Shown: positions 43,090 through 54,492, numbered from the stretch's first letter. The stretch: DNA of 64,000 nucleotides from Saccharum officinarum (GCA_020631735.1 CM036162.1:96017666-96081665); one strand, 5' to 3'. Program-made: numbers and translations. The notes: generated by a model from the letters alone, not told the origin.

Positions 43090-44414
43090 GCTCCCGCCGG
43101 CGCAGAGAGTGGAGGCGTGGAGGTTGGTAGGCTCGGCGGAGAGGGAAAGGGAGAGGAAAAGGAGAGTGAAATGGGGTTTGGCGCCCAACGACCCACAATG
43201 GAAGCGCGCCATTACTTTTAGCTTTGGACCGACGACACCGACGGATGATGGAGAAGACGAAGAGAAGGAAGGAGGAAGAAGAAGGTGACGACGTCAAGCA
43301 ATGCGGCTTAGCTTGTGGAGAAATGGAAAAATTAAGCAGACCCATGGTGGTAATTACTTGCACCACATGCTACATACCTGCAAATAAAATCACACCTACA
43401 ACGAACACACACACGACACAACGACAGCAGCTTCTGCCTGACACTGTTTACTGCTAGTCCTAGCTTAATTATTTCTTTGAATTGTATACCGGCGTTCGAT
43501 TACGAGCGGTAGAAGCTAGCACTGTTCACACGTAGTATTTACTAGCTACAAAGTTGGAGTATACATGTAGGACGTTGGCTTGACGTCAAAGGTAGCGCAA
43601 TTCAGAGTGCGACTATGCATTACTATATGTGTTTGCATGTATGTCGGGATTACTTTTCAGCACTACTTTTCAGTTATGAAATAGTATTTTCTTCTCGTAA
43701 CATTTTAGTATAAGAATCAGTATAAGCCAAATTTCAGTATAAGCGAAACATTCATGAGCGGTACATCTGCATTTCCACATCGCCGTACGTGTACGTATGC
43801 TACTGAACAGCGACTGCTAGCTGCAGGGTCGCTGCTCCCAACAGCAAGTCAGCAACATCGCAAAAATAAATGCGCAGACTAATACTAATTAAGGAGATTA
43901 ATTAAGTAACGTCGCTAAAGCGTTATAGCACTACTACTGTCTACTGGTAAGTTAGCATTGTTAAAACAAAGTGTGCTCTGCACTATCGCCAGTGTACGTA
44001 TTATCCAAGCTCAGGACGGAGTTCCAACCACTGAGACACCGGCACGCACGCGTACCCTAACAGTTGCAGATTGTGGCAGAAAATTCAATTCATTTGGGTC
44101 GTCATTACTATGATCGTGCCCACTGGTGAAATTAAAGCTTCATCGAGACTTTCAGTTTTCTATCTGGCCGGCTTCCACTTATTTTGAGAAACGAATTTTT
44201 CTGCAAACTTTCAGCTGTTGGTTTGTGGCACTAGCACAATAATCAACAGTTAGGACAGACAAGTTTACCGTCGGAATGTTATTCCATGATCTAAATTAAC
44301 ATATCTAGGCACCGAGAAGCGGTTGAGTGCTTTGACTTACGAACTGAGGCTCTACACAAGGATAGATATAGATATGATGTGCACCTTGGCACAGCTAACT
44401 ACGGCCTTAAATAG
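43090..44414. other. promoter-side intergenic DNA, holds copy 2 of the 170-bp direct repeat (43565-43750)
   Basis: 43100-43330 is purine-rich upstream DNA of the plantacyanin gene. 43565-43750 repeats 40269-40441 in the same orientation, with scattered changes and a small insertion. The rest is AT-rich with no gene. Confidence 0.45.
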
Positions 44415-44416
44415 TA

Positions 44417-44558
44417 CTTCCTCCGTCTAAATTATAAGACGTTTTGACATTTCTTGATTCATAGCTTTTATTATATATGTAGACATAATATGTATCTAGG
44501 TGCGTAACAAAAGTTATGAATTTAGAAAAGTCAAAACGTCTTATAATTTGGAATAGAG
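44417..44558. mobile_element. Stowaway-like MITE with TSD TA
   Basis: Left end cttcctccgtctaaattata and right end ttataatttggaatagag are inverted partners, and gacgttttgaca pairs with gtcaaaacgtc. TA flanks both sides (44415-44416, 44559-44560). 142 bp, close to the usual Stowaway size. Confidence 0.82.
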
Positions 44559-44823
44559 TAAGCAGGAGTATTAATATGGTATAGAGTGTTTGAGAATCCT
44601 AGTACCTCCCCTCTGTGATGTATGTATGGTAGGTATGCTCTATGATATGTGTTGTGTGCGAAAGTATTATTGATGTAATTGCATAATTTTATTTATTATT
44701 AGCATTCAAAATTCTGTTGTGCAACTATTTAGATATCTTTGAAGTTTAATAACTACTGTGTATAAATTCTTTGTTGGTTAAGAGCAAGTATAACCGCGTG
44801 GCCGGTCAGAGAGCGCTGACTTC

Positions 44824-45693
44824 TTGCCCTCGTTGGGTTCGGTGCAAGATCCAAAGCTTCACCAGTACGACCCCATGGAGCTCGAAGCCCAGCTGGGAGC
44901 CGCGGCGCCATGCCTTCCTTCTGTGGACCTCAGCTCGCCAGACTTGGGCCCGGTCCGCTCGCCCCATGACGTTGGCCCAAGTATCGCCAAGACTCTTTTT
45001 GATGAAGATTCTGTCGTGCGCGGTGGCATGCCCCGGCCCAGGTGTGACTTGCGGCTGCTTGTTGCGGTTAGCCAAGATTGGTGGGAAGACATCGCCCTGG
45101 TTGAGCTGCGTGGTCCTGTGCGGCCTGACCCCGCTGTGTGTGCCTCGCCGGCCTCCCCCGTGGCCGGGGCCTTGGTGCGCGCTGTGTCATCATCCCCGCC
45201 GCTAACCTCCCCCGTTGGCCCGGCCGTGGTGCGTGCCACGCCACAATCGTCGCCGCCAACTCGGACTTCGCCGTCAGCAACTCCAGCCCCTCGGTCGCCG
45301 ACGGCGGTCACCCAAAGCCTACACTCGCAGCTCTGCTCCGCTCTCGACGAGCCAATCTTGGTTCAGCCTCCCCGCCTCTGCGCTCCCAGGCGGCGGCGGG
45401 CGATCGCGGATACAATATCGCCGCCACGTCGCAGCGAAAGACTCGCGGCAAAGTACAAAACCAGAGCCCCCAACGCAACTGTTCAGGCCCAGAACGTGCT
45501 CATGGCCAAGCTGGGTGTCAGCTCCAAGCAGCCGCAGGAGGGGATGGGCGATGATAACGACTACGTCAACTACCTCGCCTTGTTCGAAGGGCCCCTGTCT
45601 GAATCCAAGCGGGAGGCAATCAGGGCGTTGTTCCCTGCTGGATGCGCCATTGATGACATTCAGTTGGCTGAGGGTGTGGACCTCGAGATCTAG
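44824..45693 (+). pseudogene. LINE ORF1 protein, C-terminal part
   Basis: The open frame (about 289 residues, no internal stop) begins inside ORF1. It has a Pro/Ser/Ala-rich middle and the conserved end of plant LINE ORF1 proteins, SPPRRSERLAAKYKTRAPNA followed by VQAQNVLMAKLGVSS, and stops with TAG at 45691-45693. The N-terminal gag-like and zinc-knuckle parts are lost by 5' truncation. ORF1 proteins bind the element's RNA. Confidence 0.75.
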
Positions 45694-45727
45694 TCCACCT
45701 CGCAATCGTCGCTACTGTTGGGTTAAC

Positions 45728-45830
45728 ATGTCGAGTGAAAACATTTTCGTCTGGAACGTTCGCGGCCTTAATGGTCGCGCGCATCGTAATGTTGTCCGGG
45801 AGTTCATTGCTCAAGAGAAGCTGCCGACCT
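45728..45830 (+). pseudogene. start of LINE ORF2 (endonuclease N-terminus)
   Basis: ATG 45728 follows the ORF1 stop by 35 bases. MSSENIFVWNVRGLNGRAHR is the standard opening of plant L1 endonuclease domains (NVRGLN carries the metal-binding Asn). The similarity ends about 30 residues in, where the deletion joins it to the 3' tail. Confidence 0.75.
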
Positions 45831-45933
45831 CATCACCAGCATCTCCCAGGAGGCCGAGCTTTGGGTGGGGTCCAGCTAAGCTTGTCTGTCGTCCCTACTT
45901 GTCATGATGTAATCTCGCCTTTTCTATCCGCCT

Positions 45934-46027
45934 GCGTGCGGCGCGCTTTCGTTTGGTTTTGGGCACCCCTTCGTGCCCTTGCGTGCGGCGCGCTTTCGTT
46001 TGGTTTTGGGCACCCCTCCGTGCCCTT
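45934..46027. repeat. two exact-length tandem copies of a 47-bp unit
   Basis: Copies 45934-45980 and 45981-46027 (gcgtgcggcgcgctttcgtt...) differ by a single base (ccttcg versus cctccg). They lie in the LINE 3' tail. Confidence 0.9.
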
Positions 46028-46098
46028 GTGTTTTTTGTTTCGGTGTTGTCTACCTCCTCTTAATGAAATACATGCTACAGTGCATGTTCGCCAAAAAA

Positions 46099-46309
46099 AG
46101 AGCATGTATAATAGGGGGTTACGTGGAGAGAGGGGAGAGAGAAGAGAAACGGGCTATAAGCTTACAACCAGCTTATGCACAGGAATCAAGAAGTTCTGTG
46201 AGACAGAAAAGTGGGTTGTAAGCCAACTAACTATTATACGAGTGAGCTAATAGATTGGCTGTAAGTTTCCATACAGCCACCAGCTTGCTGTATTATTAGC
46301 CTTGCTCTA
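46099..46309. mobile_element. MITE (agagcaagtataata / ttagccttgctct type)
   Basis: It starts agagcatgtataataggg and ends tattattagccttgctct, inverted ends. The body has the phrases ggctataagcttacaacc and gggttgtaagccaactaac. The LINE at 44794 inserted at its left terminus. Confidence 0.65.
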
Positions 46310-46862
46310 AAGGCGGTATACTAAAGGCGGTATACTTGTTTCGTCTAAAAGCGTGCCTCATGTTGGCGGCTGTTGATTGGGGTGTATTTCGTCCACCATA
46401 ATCTGCATCATTAATCAGAGCACGTAAAGTGTACATCAAAGTACAATGTTTCTTTTTGGTTTTGAGGGAACCATTTTTCCTTTTCGAGGAAGGACCTAAC
46501 TAAAGCAGTCCATATGGGCCAACCAGATCAAAGGTCCACGAAACCAGTGTATCTCATACCCTATGGGCTATGAGCCGGTCAGGCCCATACCGTAGTGTTG
46601 GCCCAGTTCGCATCAGGTCAAACCACTGTCTAAATAAAGGAGAGAAAAAATATCTAATGACTCTTTGAACTATGGGCGTGTTTGGGAGTGTTTACAGTCG
46701 GATCTACACCCGCCCAAACTGCGAGAAGCAAGAAAATCAAGTCAAACGTCTGATTATCCTCCTCGGACTCTAAACCCTATGATTGATTTTTCTCCTCGAA
46801 CTATAAAACTAGAGATCTTATCATATGAACTCTCTAAACCGTTTACATTACCTCTTTGCGCT
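46310..46862. other. intergenic, nothing recognised
   Basis: AT-rich DNA with a short duplicated motif (aaaggcggtatact twice at 46310-46335) and a 40-bp match to 42035-42080. No gene. Confidence 0.4.
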
Positions 46863-46864
46863 AG

Positions 46865-47515
46865 TTTGGGTGGTTTTGAAGATGGTTTTATCTTTTTTTA
46901 GTTATTAAAAGATCAGTAAATATTTGAAGATGCCTATATGCTTTTAAAATTAAAAAAATAGAGATAGATTGGGATAAGTCAAATCAAAATAATTTTTTAG
47001 AGCTCACAAAAATATCTCTAGATGCTTTAAAAACAGATTTAGCTCTAGAAAAATGGTAAAATATCCACAAAACTAGAAAAAAATCCACAAACATTTTAGT
47101 CGGTGTATAAACTCATCAAATTTTTTCCTGCCGAAAATATGAGATGCAACTAGCATGAATTCAACAAAAACACTAATGTTGAATGTATTCATCCTATGCA
47201 TTTGTGTTGGTTGTTTATTATGTTTATTATTTTTATGAGTTCTTAAAACATGTTTATACATTGATTAGAATATCCTGGAAACTTTCTAAGGATTTTTAGA
47301 TATTATGTCTATTTTCTCGAGATAAACCTATTTTTTGAATCATCCAGAGATATTTCATGGTCTCTAGATGCTTTATTTGGGTTTGGCATATCCCAATCTA
47401 TCTTTAAATTTTTTAAAATCTTATGTAGACATTTTACATGGTTTAAAAATCTTATCAAATAATTGCCTATTCTTTTTTACTAAAAATAAGATAAGGCCAC
47501 CTTTAAAACCACTGC
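46865..47515. mobile_element. fold-back (long inverted repeat) element
   Basis: The left arm 46865-47078 and the right arm 47270-47515 are diverged inverted copies: gatagattgggataagtcaa pairs with the opposite strand of 47385-47405 (ttggcatatcccaatctatc), and gtttgggtggttttgaagat with the opposite strand of 47490-47510. The central 190 bp is unpaired. No open frame of note. Confidence 0.6.
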
Positions 47516-47964
47516 AAACGAAGGCAGGAAGGTAATTTGAATGTTTTTAAGAGTTTAACAGGTAAAATGATTAGTTTTAAAGCTTGAGGAGGGAATCAGA
47601 CTATGGTGACGTAAGAGACTATCGGTAAGAGCTGGACTGGTACAGGTATAGGTCATTACACCGTACAATCTTCCGGATACGTATATACGCTTCAGAATAA
47701 ACACCACACTGAAGTACTGAACTCAAGGGGTACTACCAATAAGCCTGCAGCCCTCTCAATCAATACTCAGTGGTAACCAATCAAATTGATATGCATCCAT
47801 CTTTTCCAAAGAATAAAGACATGAATGGTCCCTTATTCACACACAAAATTCTTTTGAAAGATATCCACCCACAAAATTGCGTAGGTGCTTCAGAGTTCCA
47901 ACGCTGATGATGCGAGCTGTTTTCTTGAGCTTCCAGTTCCACAGAGCTGCGTCGGTAGCTAAAG
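47516..47964. other. 3' flank of the transporter gene
   Basis: No gene seen. The last 200 bases are probably the 3' untranslated region of the minus-strand transporter gene. Confidence 0.4.
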
Positions 47965-50440
47965 CTAACCCACCCTCTGCGCCACGGCTGACCTACTCAA
48001 CCGCTTGCTCTCGTGGATCTTGGCGTACACCCGCTTCGTCCGGACGCAGAGCAGGACGTCGAGGCCGAACCCGACGACGCAGGCGAGCGCCATGATCAGG
48101 AACACGAGGCGGTAGCAGTGTGCACCGACGCAGGTGTTGCCGCCGCCGGGCACCGCGGTGGCTTCCGCGTCGTAGAGGAGGCCCGCCAGCAAGCCCGAGA
48201 AGAGGAAGGAGCCGAGCGGCAGGTTGAGGATGAGGATGTTGTAGATGAGGCCGTAGTACTTGAGGCCGAATAGCTCTGACGCCGTAGGCACGGTGACCGC
48301 CAGCCGTACGCCGTAGCAGATGCCGACGACCACCGAGCCGATGAAGAGGGAGCCTGGCATCGCCAGCGCCATCACGATGTAGCCGACGGCCATCAGGATC
48401 TGCGAGGCCGCGTTCCACAGCGGGCGGGGAATTGCTCGTGTCCTGGGAATTTTGAAATGACCATTCAGGTGGTCAGATTATATGTAAAAAAATAAAATAA
48501 AAAAAAGATGCATTCAGAGCAAACATTTTCTTCTTTTGGCTAGAAGAACGAGGATACGAGATCAGAACTAAAATCAACGGTTCCTTACGATGGAGTACTC
48601 CGTTGTAAAGTTGCTCCGAAAGGGATACCAAACTTTGTTTTTTTCAGAAGAACTGACAGTCAAAAGCGATGGCGCACTATGCCTCTGAAACATCACCTAA
48701 TACTGAATCTAACAAGTCGACTGAGATATCACTCTTTCTGTCTTTCAGGCATAAAGCAAGCTGGAACTGGCACGAAGGCCACACGCCCACACACAAGCTC
48801 CACATGACGCACTATGCAACCACCCACAGCCACCCGTTTGTTTATCTGTTTTTACCGATGTACCCGACGCATACAATTTTATTCCTAAGGCTATTCCCCA
48901 TCCACCTTATATTCCTAGTCACATTGGTTTGTGGCTGGACGCCTGAACCTAGACCAATTTCTAAAAATGAAAATAAATAAATTATACACAGACAAACAAG
49001 TTGTATTTTTTTTAATAATCTTAATAGTCAATGTTGGATTTTCTAAACCGAGCTCGACACTCATCGATTCCGTACTAAGGAGCTAAGTACGCGTCTACGA
49101 CTACGACTACGAAGAACAGAGACGTGGGGAATTTTACTTCCATTACCACTTCTATGATTCTAGTACTCGGAGTATGATCGTGACCCACCTCATTTGGTGA
49201 CTCAGGATTCGGAGGTATATGATTCCATGCCGATTGGGGAGAGGACGGGAAGGGTAATTACTTACTTGATGAAGTGCTCGGAGATGGTGCCGGAAGCGAT
49301 GCGACCGAAGAATCCCCAGATGCTGGTCATGGAGACGAAGAGGGAGACGTCGACGTAGCCCATGGCCACGCCCATCTGCCCCAGGTTGTTCATCACGGCC
49401 AGCCCCGTGCCGACGCCCATCAGGAACGACGCGAACATCAGCCAGAAGTCCAGCGACGTCAGCGCCTGAGCGATCGTGTGCTCCTCCCCGAGCCGCGGCC
49501 GCTCGCCGGGGCCGCGCGCCTCCTCCTCCTCAGTCCTCCCCGCCGCCTTCGCCGCGAGAAGGAGCGGCGCGGCCGCCGCCACCAAGGAGTCCGCCTCCTC
49601 GAGGTCGGTGTTCGCGGCCTTGCGAGTCTTCACCCACGATTTCCACGCCAGGAGCGCCGGCACGGTGGCGGGGGACGCAAGAAGCACCAGGAGCACGGCG
49701 ACGAAGACGGCCGAGACGACCCCGCCGCTGCCGCCGATCCCTGTGAGATCCGCGGCGAGGAGGTACAGCGCGATCGCCACGGCGAGCGAGTTGATCGCGG
49801 CGAAGCAGCGCCCGTCATCCTCCTCGTCCGCGGCCGCGGCCGGGCTCTCGCGGAGGAACACCATGGCAAGCGCGCAGACCGCGGCCGGCACGACGGAGAG
49901 CATGACGAGGAACGAGGCCGGGTCATCGGCGAAGAGTGCGGAGCAGGTGTCGGTGAAGATGGCGGTGCTGAGGCCGACGTAGCCCTTGAGCAGGCCGGAC
50001 ACGGGGCCCCTGCTCCGGCGGAAGTTGCGGATGCAGGTGACGAGCACGGCGGTGTTCATCCACGTGGTGCTGTTCCCGCCGAGGCAGAGGAAGACGCACA
50101 TCTGCCAGTAAGGGAGCGGCGCGACGGTCCCGGACACGACCATCCACTGCGCGCCGTAGCCGAGGAGGCCCTCTAGGGAGCCGACGGCGAGGAGGAGCCA
50201 GGTCGGGACGCGGTCGGAGGCGAGCCCCGCGAGGAGGCCGAACGCCTTGCCCACGTCCTTGGCGACGGAGAGGCCGTTGAGCTGCAGCTGCGTCAGGCCC
50301 ATGAGCGTCTTGAGCGCGTGCGAGTAGTTGGAGAAGGTGTAGTTGTTGCCGGAGATGCACTGCACCCACACCGCCGTCACCAGCCCCAGCCAGCGCCCCC
50401 ACCGCGTGCCCGCCATTGCATCCAGCGCCGCCGCCACCAT
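47965..50440 (-). CDS. NFD4-like / nodulin-like MFS membrane transporter, two exons
   Basis: Exon 1 is 50440-49266 and exon 2 is 48442-47965 on the minus strand, with donor gtaagt and acceptor ttcccag. The join is in phase and gives 550 residues. I chose ATG 50440 because upstream in-frame Met candidates are not ATG. The N-terminal half is the nodulin-like domain (WLGLVTAVWVQCISGNNYTF, YSHALKTLMGLTQLQL, GLLAGLASDRVPTWLLLAVG, GGNSTTWMNTAVLVTCIRNF, RGPVSGLLKGYVGLSTAIFT). A charged central loop (about residues 290-350, ADEEDD and EEEEARGPGERPRLGEEH) separates it from a second set of helices (LDFWLMFASFLMGVGTGLAV, MTSIWGFFGRIASG) that continues in exon 2 (LFGLKYYGLIYNILILNLPL). About twelve hydrophobic helices are seen, as in the major facilitator superfamily. 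The substrate is unknown. Length and motifs are normal, and no lesion is present. Confidence 0.9.
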
Positions 50441-50722
50441 CGCTTTCGCTTCCGCCTTTTCAAATGCCCGCCCAGTCGCACTGGCGCTTGCTTGCTTCAA
50501 GTTCAAGGCGGCGCGGACGCCGCCAGACGCACGCGCTTGGGTGCTTGGTGCTTGGTGCTTGGCCGCGTCCCGAGGAGGAGGAGGAAGTGGTGGTCTGGAA
50601 GGGAGGCGGCAAGCAGGGGCGGTGGAGGCGCGTCGCTTTCCGGTGCGTGCGGGGGTGGGCGTCGGGTTTCCAACGTCTCGTCGCCGTTGGGGGTTTTGGA
50701 GGAGGCAAGCAGGGGACGGTGG

Positions 50723-50729
50723 TTTTATA
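50723..50729 (-). promoter_or_regulatory. TATA box of the NFD4-like gene
   Basis: The minus strand reads CTTATAAAACC about 285 bases before the start codon. It sits at the edge of the repeat-like block 50730-51560. Confidence 0.45.
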
Positions 50730-51565
50730 AGAGCAACTCAGCACCTAAATCAGGCCCTCATTTCTGATTTGGGTGCTCTCCCCTACTTTTGTTGCTCTCT
50801 ATTTTGTATCTGCTCCAGCAGAAGCCATCAAATCAAAGTCCTTAAAATCCTTTTTAGTAGACACTAACCATGGGGACCCGCTTGTCATCCTCTGTTCTAC
50901 CAACTGAGTTATCTTAACGCAGAAACACGACCGGCCACGGAGAAGAAGAGCGTGTCCCGGTCGCGGAGGGGGGCGTCGCGGTCGCGGGAGGGGAGCGCCG
51001 TGGGAAGGAGGAGCCACCCTGCGGGGAAGGAGAACCTCCACGGCCGCAGGGAAGGAGAGCCATCTCATCTTCCTCAATGGCGGGGAGGGGAAGAAGCCGG
51101 CCCATCCTCATCAGCGTAGGGGACGGGAAGGAGCCGGTCTTCACTTGCAGTAGATCCGGTGGGCGCGAGCATGTACGAGCGGGAGGAGCCTTGGCGTTCG
51201 AGCGGTAGGCCCTCCTCGGTGCGCGGGAGGGGGTCCGAGCAGAGGCAGTGACTACTAGAGGGGAGAGAGGAGCCGCTGCGTCTGCGCGGGCCTTGCACCG
51301 CCGGCCATCGGGAAGAAGCTAGGAGGGGAGGGGCGCGCTCACTGGAGCTAGGAGAGGACGGGGTGCCGCCGGAGCCCGGAGTGGAGGTGGCACAGTGGAG
51401 GCGCGGGGGGAGGGGGTTGAGCCCCCATTATCGCACAGGAATGGGGTCTGGAGGATAGATTTGGGTGTCCACCCCAAATTAAGGGCTCTAGTAGGGGCCC
51501 TGCTGGATCTGTGTTTTTTGACTGGGCACCCATATTTAGCTATGGGGCTCAAGTAGGGCCCTGCT
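50730..51565. mobile_element. possible non-autonomous MULE-like element, low confidence
   Basis: Both ends carry related phrases in opposite orientation (gagcaactcagcacctaaat and gtgctctccccta on the left; gggctctagtaggggccctg and ggggctcaagtagggccctg on the right). Such gagc..ccagcag..gggccc ends are frequent in grass MULE-type elements. The GC-rich interior gives open frames on the minus strand with no recognised domain. Confidence 0.35.
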
Positions 51566-51704
51566 GAGCGGCTGATTGAGAGCTTGGACTTTGGGGTGGT
51601 ACGGCGGCTTCTTCGAGTAATAATTTATTTATTCCTAGGTTAGGAAATGTATGGTGGTGATGTTTGCGATCATTTTTTTCTTCCTCCTCGTGAAAAGATA
51701 ATTC

Positions 51705-51947
51705 GGCCTTGTTTACATGGCGTGAAAAGTTGAAAACTTTTCTAGACTTTCCATCGCATTAAATCTTTGCACGTATGCATAGAACATTAAATGTAGGTAA
51801 AAAAGATAACTAATTACACAGTTTGTCTGTAATTTAGAAGACGAATCTTTTGAACCTACTTAGACCATGGTGAGATAATAATTACCAAATACAAACGAAA
51901 GTGTTACAACACTTTTCAGACAATTTTTTTACCAACTGAACAAGGCC
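51705..51947. mobile_element. MITE (GGCCTTGTTTA type) with TSD TTC
   Basis: Starts ggccttgtttacatggcg and ends accaactgaacaaggcc. TTC flanks both sides (51702-51704, 51948-51950). Interior phrases taactaattacacagtttg and gaagacgaatcttttgaacc are shared with the copy at 53662. Confidence 0.82.
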
Positions 51948-51950
51948 TTC

Positions 51951-52550
51951 GTCATGTTTGATTTTTGATGAAAGGGGACGATTTGTTTCCATTAAGTATG
52001 TGCTGGCTGCTGTACATGATATTTTTGTCTTCGTCGGCACGTTAAACCTTTTTTAACCCGTGACCCTAGGTAGGGTTAGCATTGGTAAATGCGTCCCCTG
52101 GCGGCGATTATGTAACAGCTACTAGTAGTATACTCTGTTTTACCGCTTCTATTTTTGGAACGGTGATTGCCAGGACTGAGAACTCGCTGATAAGGTCGAG
52201 GAAATGCTGCAAGAGCCAATGCCATAGGACAGTTACAGTACACAGCAGGAGCATGAAGAGGGTGAGGTTACGGACTTGGACATGGCAAACGACGGCGCCT
52301 TGCAAGAGTCTCGACGTCTCTTGGGAATTACTCCCCCGCTCCTGCTCGGCACCCTCGCTTTCGCTTCGACTCCCAGAAACTGACCCTTGGACAGTCGGAC
52401 TACCTCCTCTTGTTTGTACTTCCGTTCTATAACTTGTAACGATCACCGGAAGCGAAGCGTGCAGGCTAGTTCTCGTACAAGCATAGCCAATCTCTGCGTG
52501 CTCATAGTGAACGCATGAATCTTGGGACAAACCGCGGCGCAAACAATCTA
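51951..52550. other. intergenic, nothing recognised
   Basis: Open frames on both strands (52082-52432 plus, 52108-52650 minus) overlap and show no domain or splice structure. I see no gene. Confidence 0.35.
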
Positions 52551-52552
52551 GG

Positions 52553-52828
52553 GCCGTGTTTAGTTGCCCTAATTTGGGGGCGACGGATTCACTATCCACT
52601 GCTGTAGCGCACTGTAGCATTTTTGTTTTTATTTGGTAAAAATTATCCAAACATTAACTAATTAGGTTCAAAATGTTCGTCTCGCGAAGTACAACAAAAC
52701 TGTGCAATTAATTTTTGATTTCATTTACATTTAGTACTCTATGCATGTGCCGACATTTTGATGTGATGGGGAATCTTGTTTTTGCATAGTAGAATTTGAG
52801 GAAATATTTGGGATCTAAACAGGCCCCT
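52553..52828. mobile_element. MITE (GGGCCGTGTTTAGTT type)
   Basis: Starts gggccgtgtttagttgccc and ends gggatctaaacaggcccc. The interior closely follows the intron element at 2594 and the copy at 56278 (cgtctcgcgaagtacaacaa, aactgtgcaatt, gccgacattttgatgtgat). Confidence 0.75.
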
Positions 52829-52920
52829 AGGGTACGCACAAGCAAACATGCACATCCCCATCTGCCAACTGCCAACTGCCTGTCTGTCGATGGCTGTTTG
52901 CCTGATTCAGCAGCATGATT

Positions 52921-54250
52921 GCATGAATAAAATTAAACAATTCTGAAACCAAACCATGCACGGTCCATTGCGGCACGAAAATGGTTGCTTTCTTCTCACC
53001 CGGAACCCGTTCGGAAGCATCTCTGAAAGGTAAGTATGTTCGGGGCGTGTAGCCAAAGTTTATAATCAAACTTTTCCGGTTTTTTTTTTCCTATCCTTCT
53101 CTGTTAGAGGCGTGTCTTTTCTTTTCAAATGCCACTTAGCTTACTACCGGTTACTGTATCAGCTTATCATGGAACACATTTGTTGCCCCAACAATCTTTC
53201 GGAGCATGTACGGCATGTCCGAAAACTTTGTTACTCCAAAAATGAAAAGGAAGCCGATCGAGAACCCATGCATGCCTTTTTACGTACTTCGTGGAGTTGC
53301 TTCGCGAACAAAGAAAGGATAACAATGCTCCACTACCATTAGCTCGACGTCAGCCCGTCACCAGGCGGTGCGTGCCACGGACGGGCTCGGTGCCGGCCAA
53401 GAGGGGCTGTGTGCCGGCCACATGACGCAACGTGATCATTCTGCATCATGTACGTGGAGGAACCTGCGTCTATCTGCGCCCACGGGGCAGCGCGCATGCC
53501 TTCCACTTCCACTTCGGGGTTTCACCGTTTCAGTGTTCCGTGCATGCATGCACGTGCTGCATCTGCATGTCGGCGCCCCGCCGCCCGGCCGCCGGCCGGC
53601 CTGAGCCGGCGAGGAAGCCAAGTTCGCTGGTGCTACCGCTACTGCCGTCTTCTTCGACCTGGGCCTTGTTTAGTTCACCTCAAAATTCTAAGTTTTTTCA
53701 CTCTCTCTCCATCACATCAATTTTTAGCCGCTTGCATGGAGTATTAAATATAGGTAAAAAAATAACTAATTACACAGTTTAGTTGGAAATCACGAGATAA
53801 ATCTTTTGAACCTAGTTGGTCCATGATTGGACAATATTTGCCAAATAAGACGAAAGTTGTACTATTCATCGGGTTGAAATTTTCTCCGATCTAAACAAGG
53901 CCATGAGCTCGTAGCATGGCAGCTTGCCGCCAGCTTGTTCAAAAAGATTCAAAATCCGTTTACGTATGTCTCGGCGAGACGACGCGACGTGACACGCTGG
54001 TTCAGACCATGATCGTTTGCCGCGGCGGGCGCGCTCCTGTTTGTCGAGGAAGCACTCACGCCCCGACGCCCGGAATTGCATGCCGGCCGGGCGCGGCCGA
54101 ACAGAGGGGATGTCAACTTCAGCTTTTAGGAACTGCCTTACAGGTCGACGGTTGTTCAGGCGAAACAGTGGGCTTCGATCGTGAAGCCAAAAAAGACAGC
54201 GCGGTGAGTCAGAATGGATTCGTGAAGAATCTTTTGCGGGCAGTAAAGTT
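52921..54250. repeat. copy A of a diverged tandem duplication
   Basis: Blocks of this segment recur in the same order and orientation in copy B: aattctgaaaccaaacca, gaaaatggttgctttcttct, gagcatgtacggcatgtcc, catgacgcaacgtgatcatt, cctgagccggcgaggaagcc, gcatggcagcttgcc, and gaatggattcgtgaagaatc. Copy A alone has the MITE at 53662. Its open frames do not match any family I know. Confidence 0.8.
53662..53902. mobile_element. MITE inserted in duplication copy A only
   Basis: Starts ggccttgtttagttcacct and ends cgatctaaacaaggcc. It belongs with the element at 51705. The matching place in copy B (about 55622) has no insert. Confidence 0.78.
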
Positions 54251-54254
54251 GTTG

Positions 54255-54490
54255 GCAGTGTTTAGACGGTGGTGTAAAATTTTTGGGAAGCACAGTAACT
54301 CTTTCGTTTTTATTTTGTAATTAGTGTCCAATCATAGAGTAATTAGGTTCGAAAGATTCGTCTCGTGTACAACTAAACTATGTTATTAGTTATTTTTTTT
54401 CCTATATTTAATGCTCTATGCATGCGTTCAAAAATTTGATGTGACGGAGAATCTTGTAAAATTTTTGGAACTTTGAAACATCTAAACAGG
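54255..54490. mobile_element. MITE (gtgtttagacgg / aaacagggtc type)
   Basis: Left end cagtgtttagacggtgg, right end aacatctaaacagggtc, with gtccaatcatagagtaatta and cgaaagattcgtctcgtg inside. It lies at the edge of copy A. Confidence 0.6.
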
Positions 54491-54492
54491 GT

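Larger units (their letters stand above)
44794..46098 (+). mobile_element. L1-type LINE, truncated and internally deleted
   Basis: The 5' part encodes the C-terminal end of ORF1 (44824-45693), the spacer and the first 30 residues of ORF2, and the 3' part is a non-coding tail ending tgttcgccaaaaaaa. Everything between (endonuclease, RT) is missing. The flanks agagcaagtataa (44781-44793) and agagcatgtataa (46099-46111) match at 12 of 13, a target duplication of normal LINE size that uses the end of a MITE as target. Confidence 0.82.

Noticed and set aside
49274..50176. 300-aa plus-strand frame opposite the transporter
   Set aside because: Gly/Arg/His-rich shadow of the NFD4-like exon with no domain; the minus frame encodes clear membrane helices.
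52082..52650. Open frames of 116 and 180 aa on opposite strands
   Set aside because: Neither has a domain, and part of one runs through a MITE.
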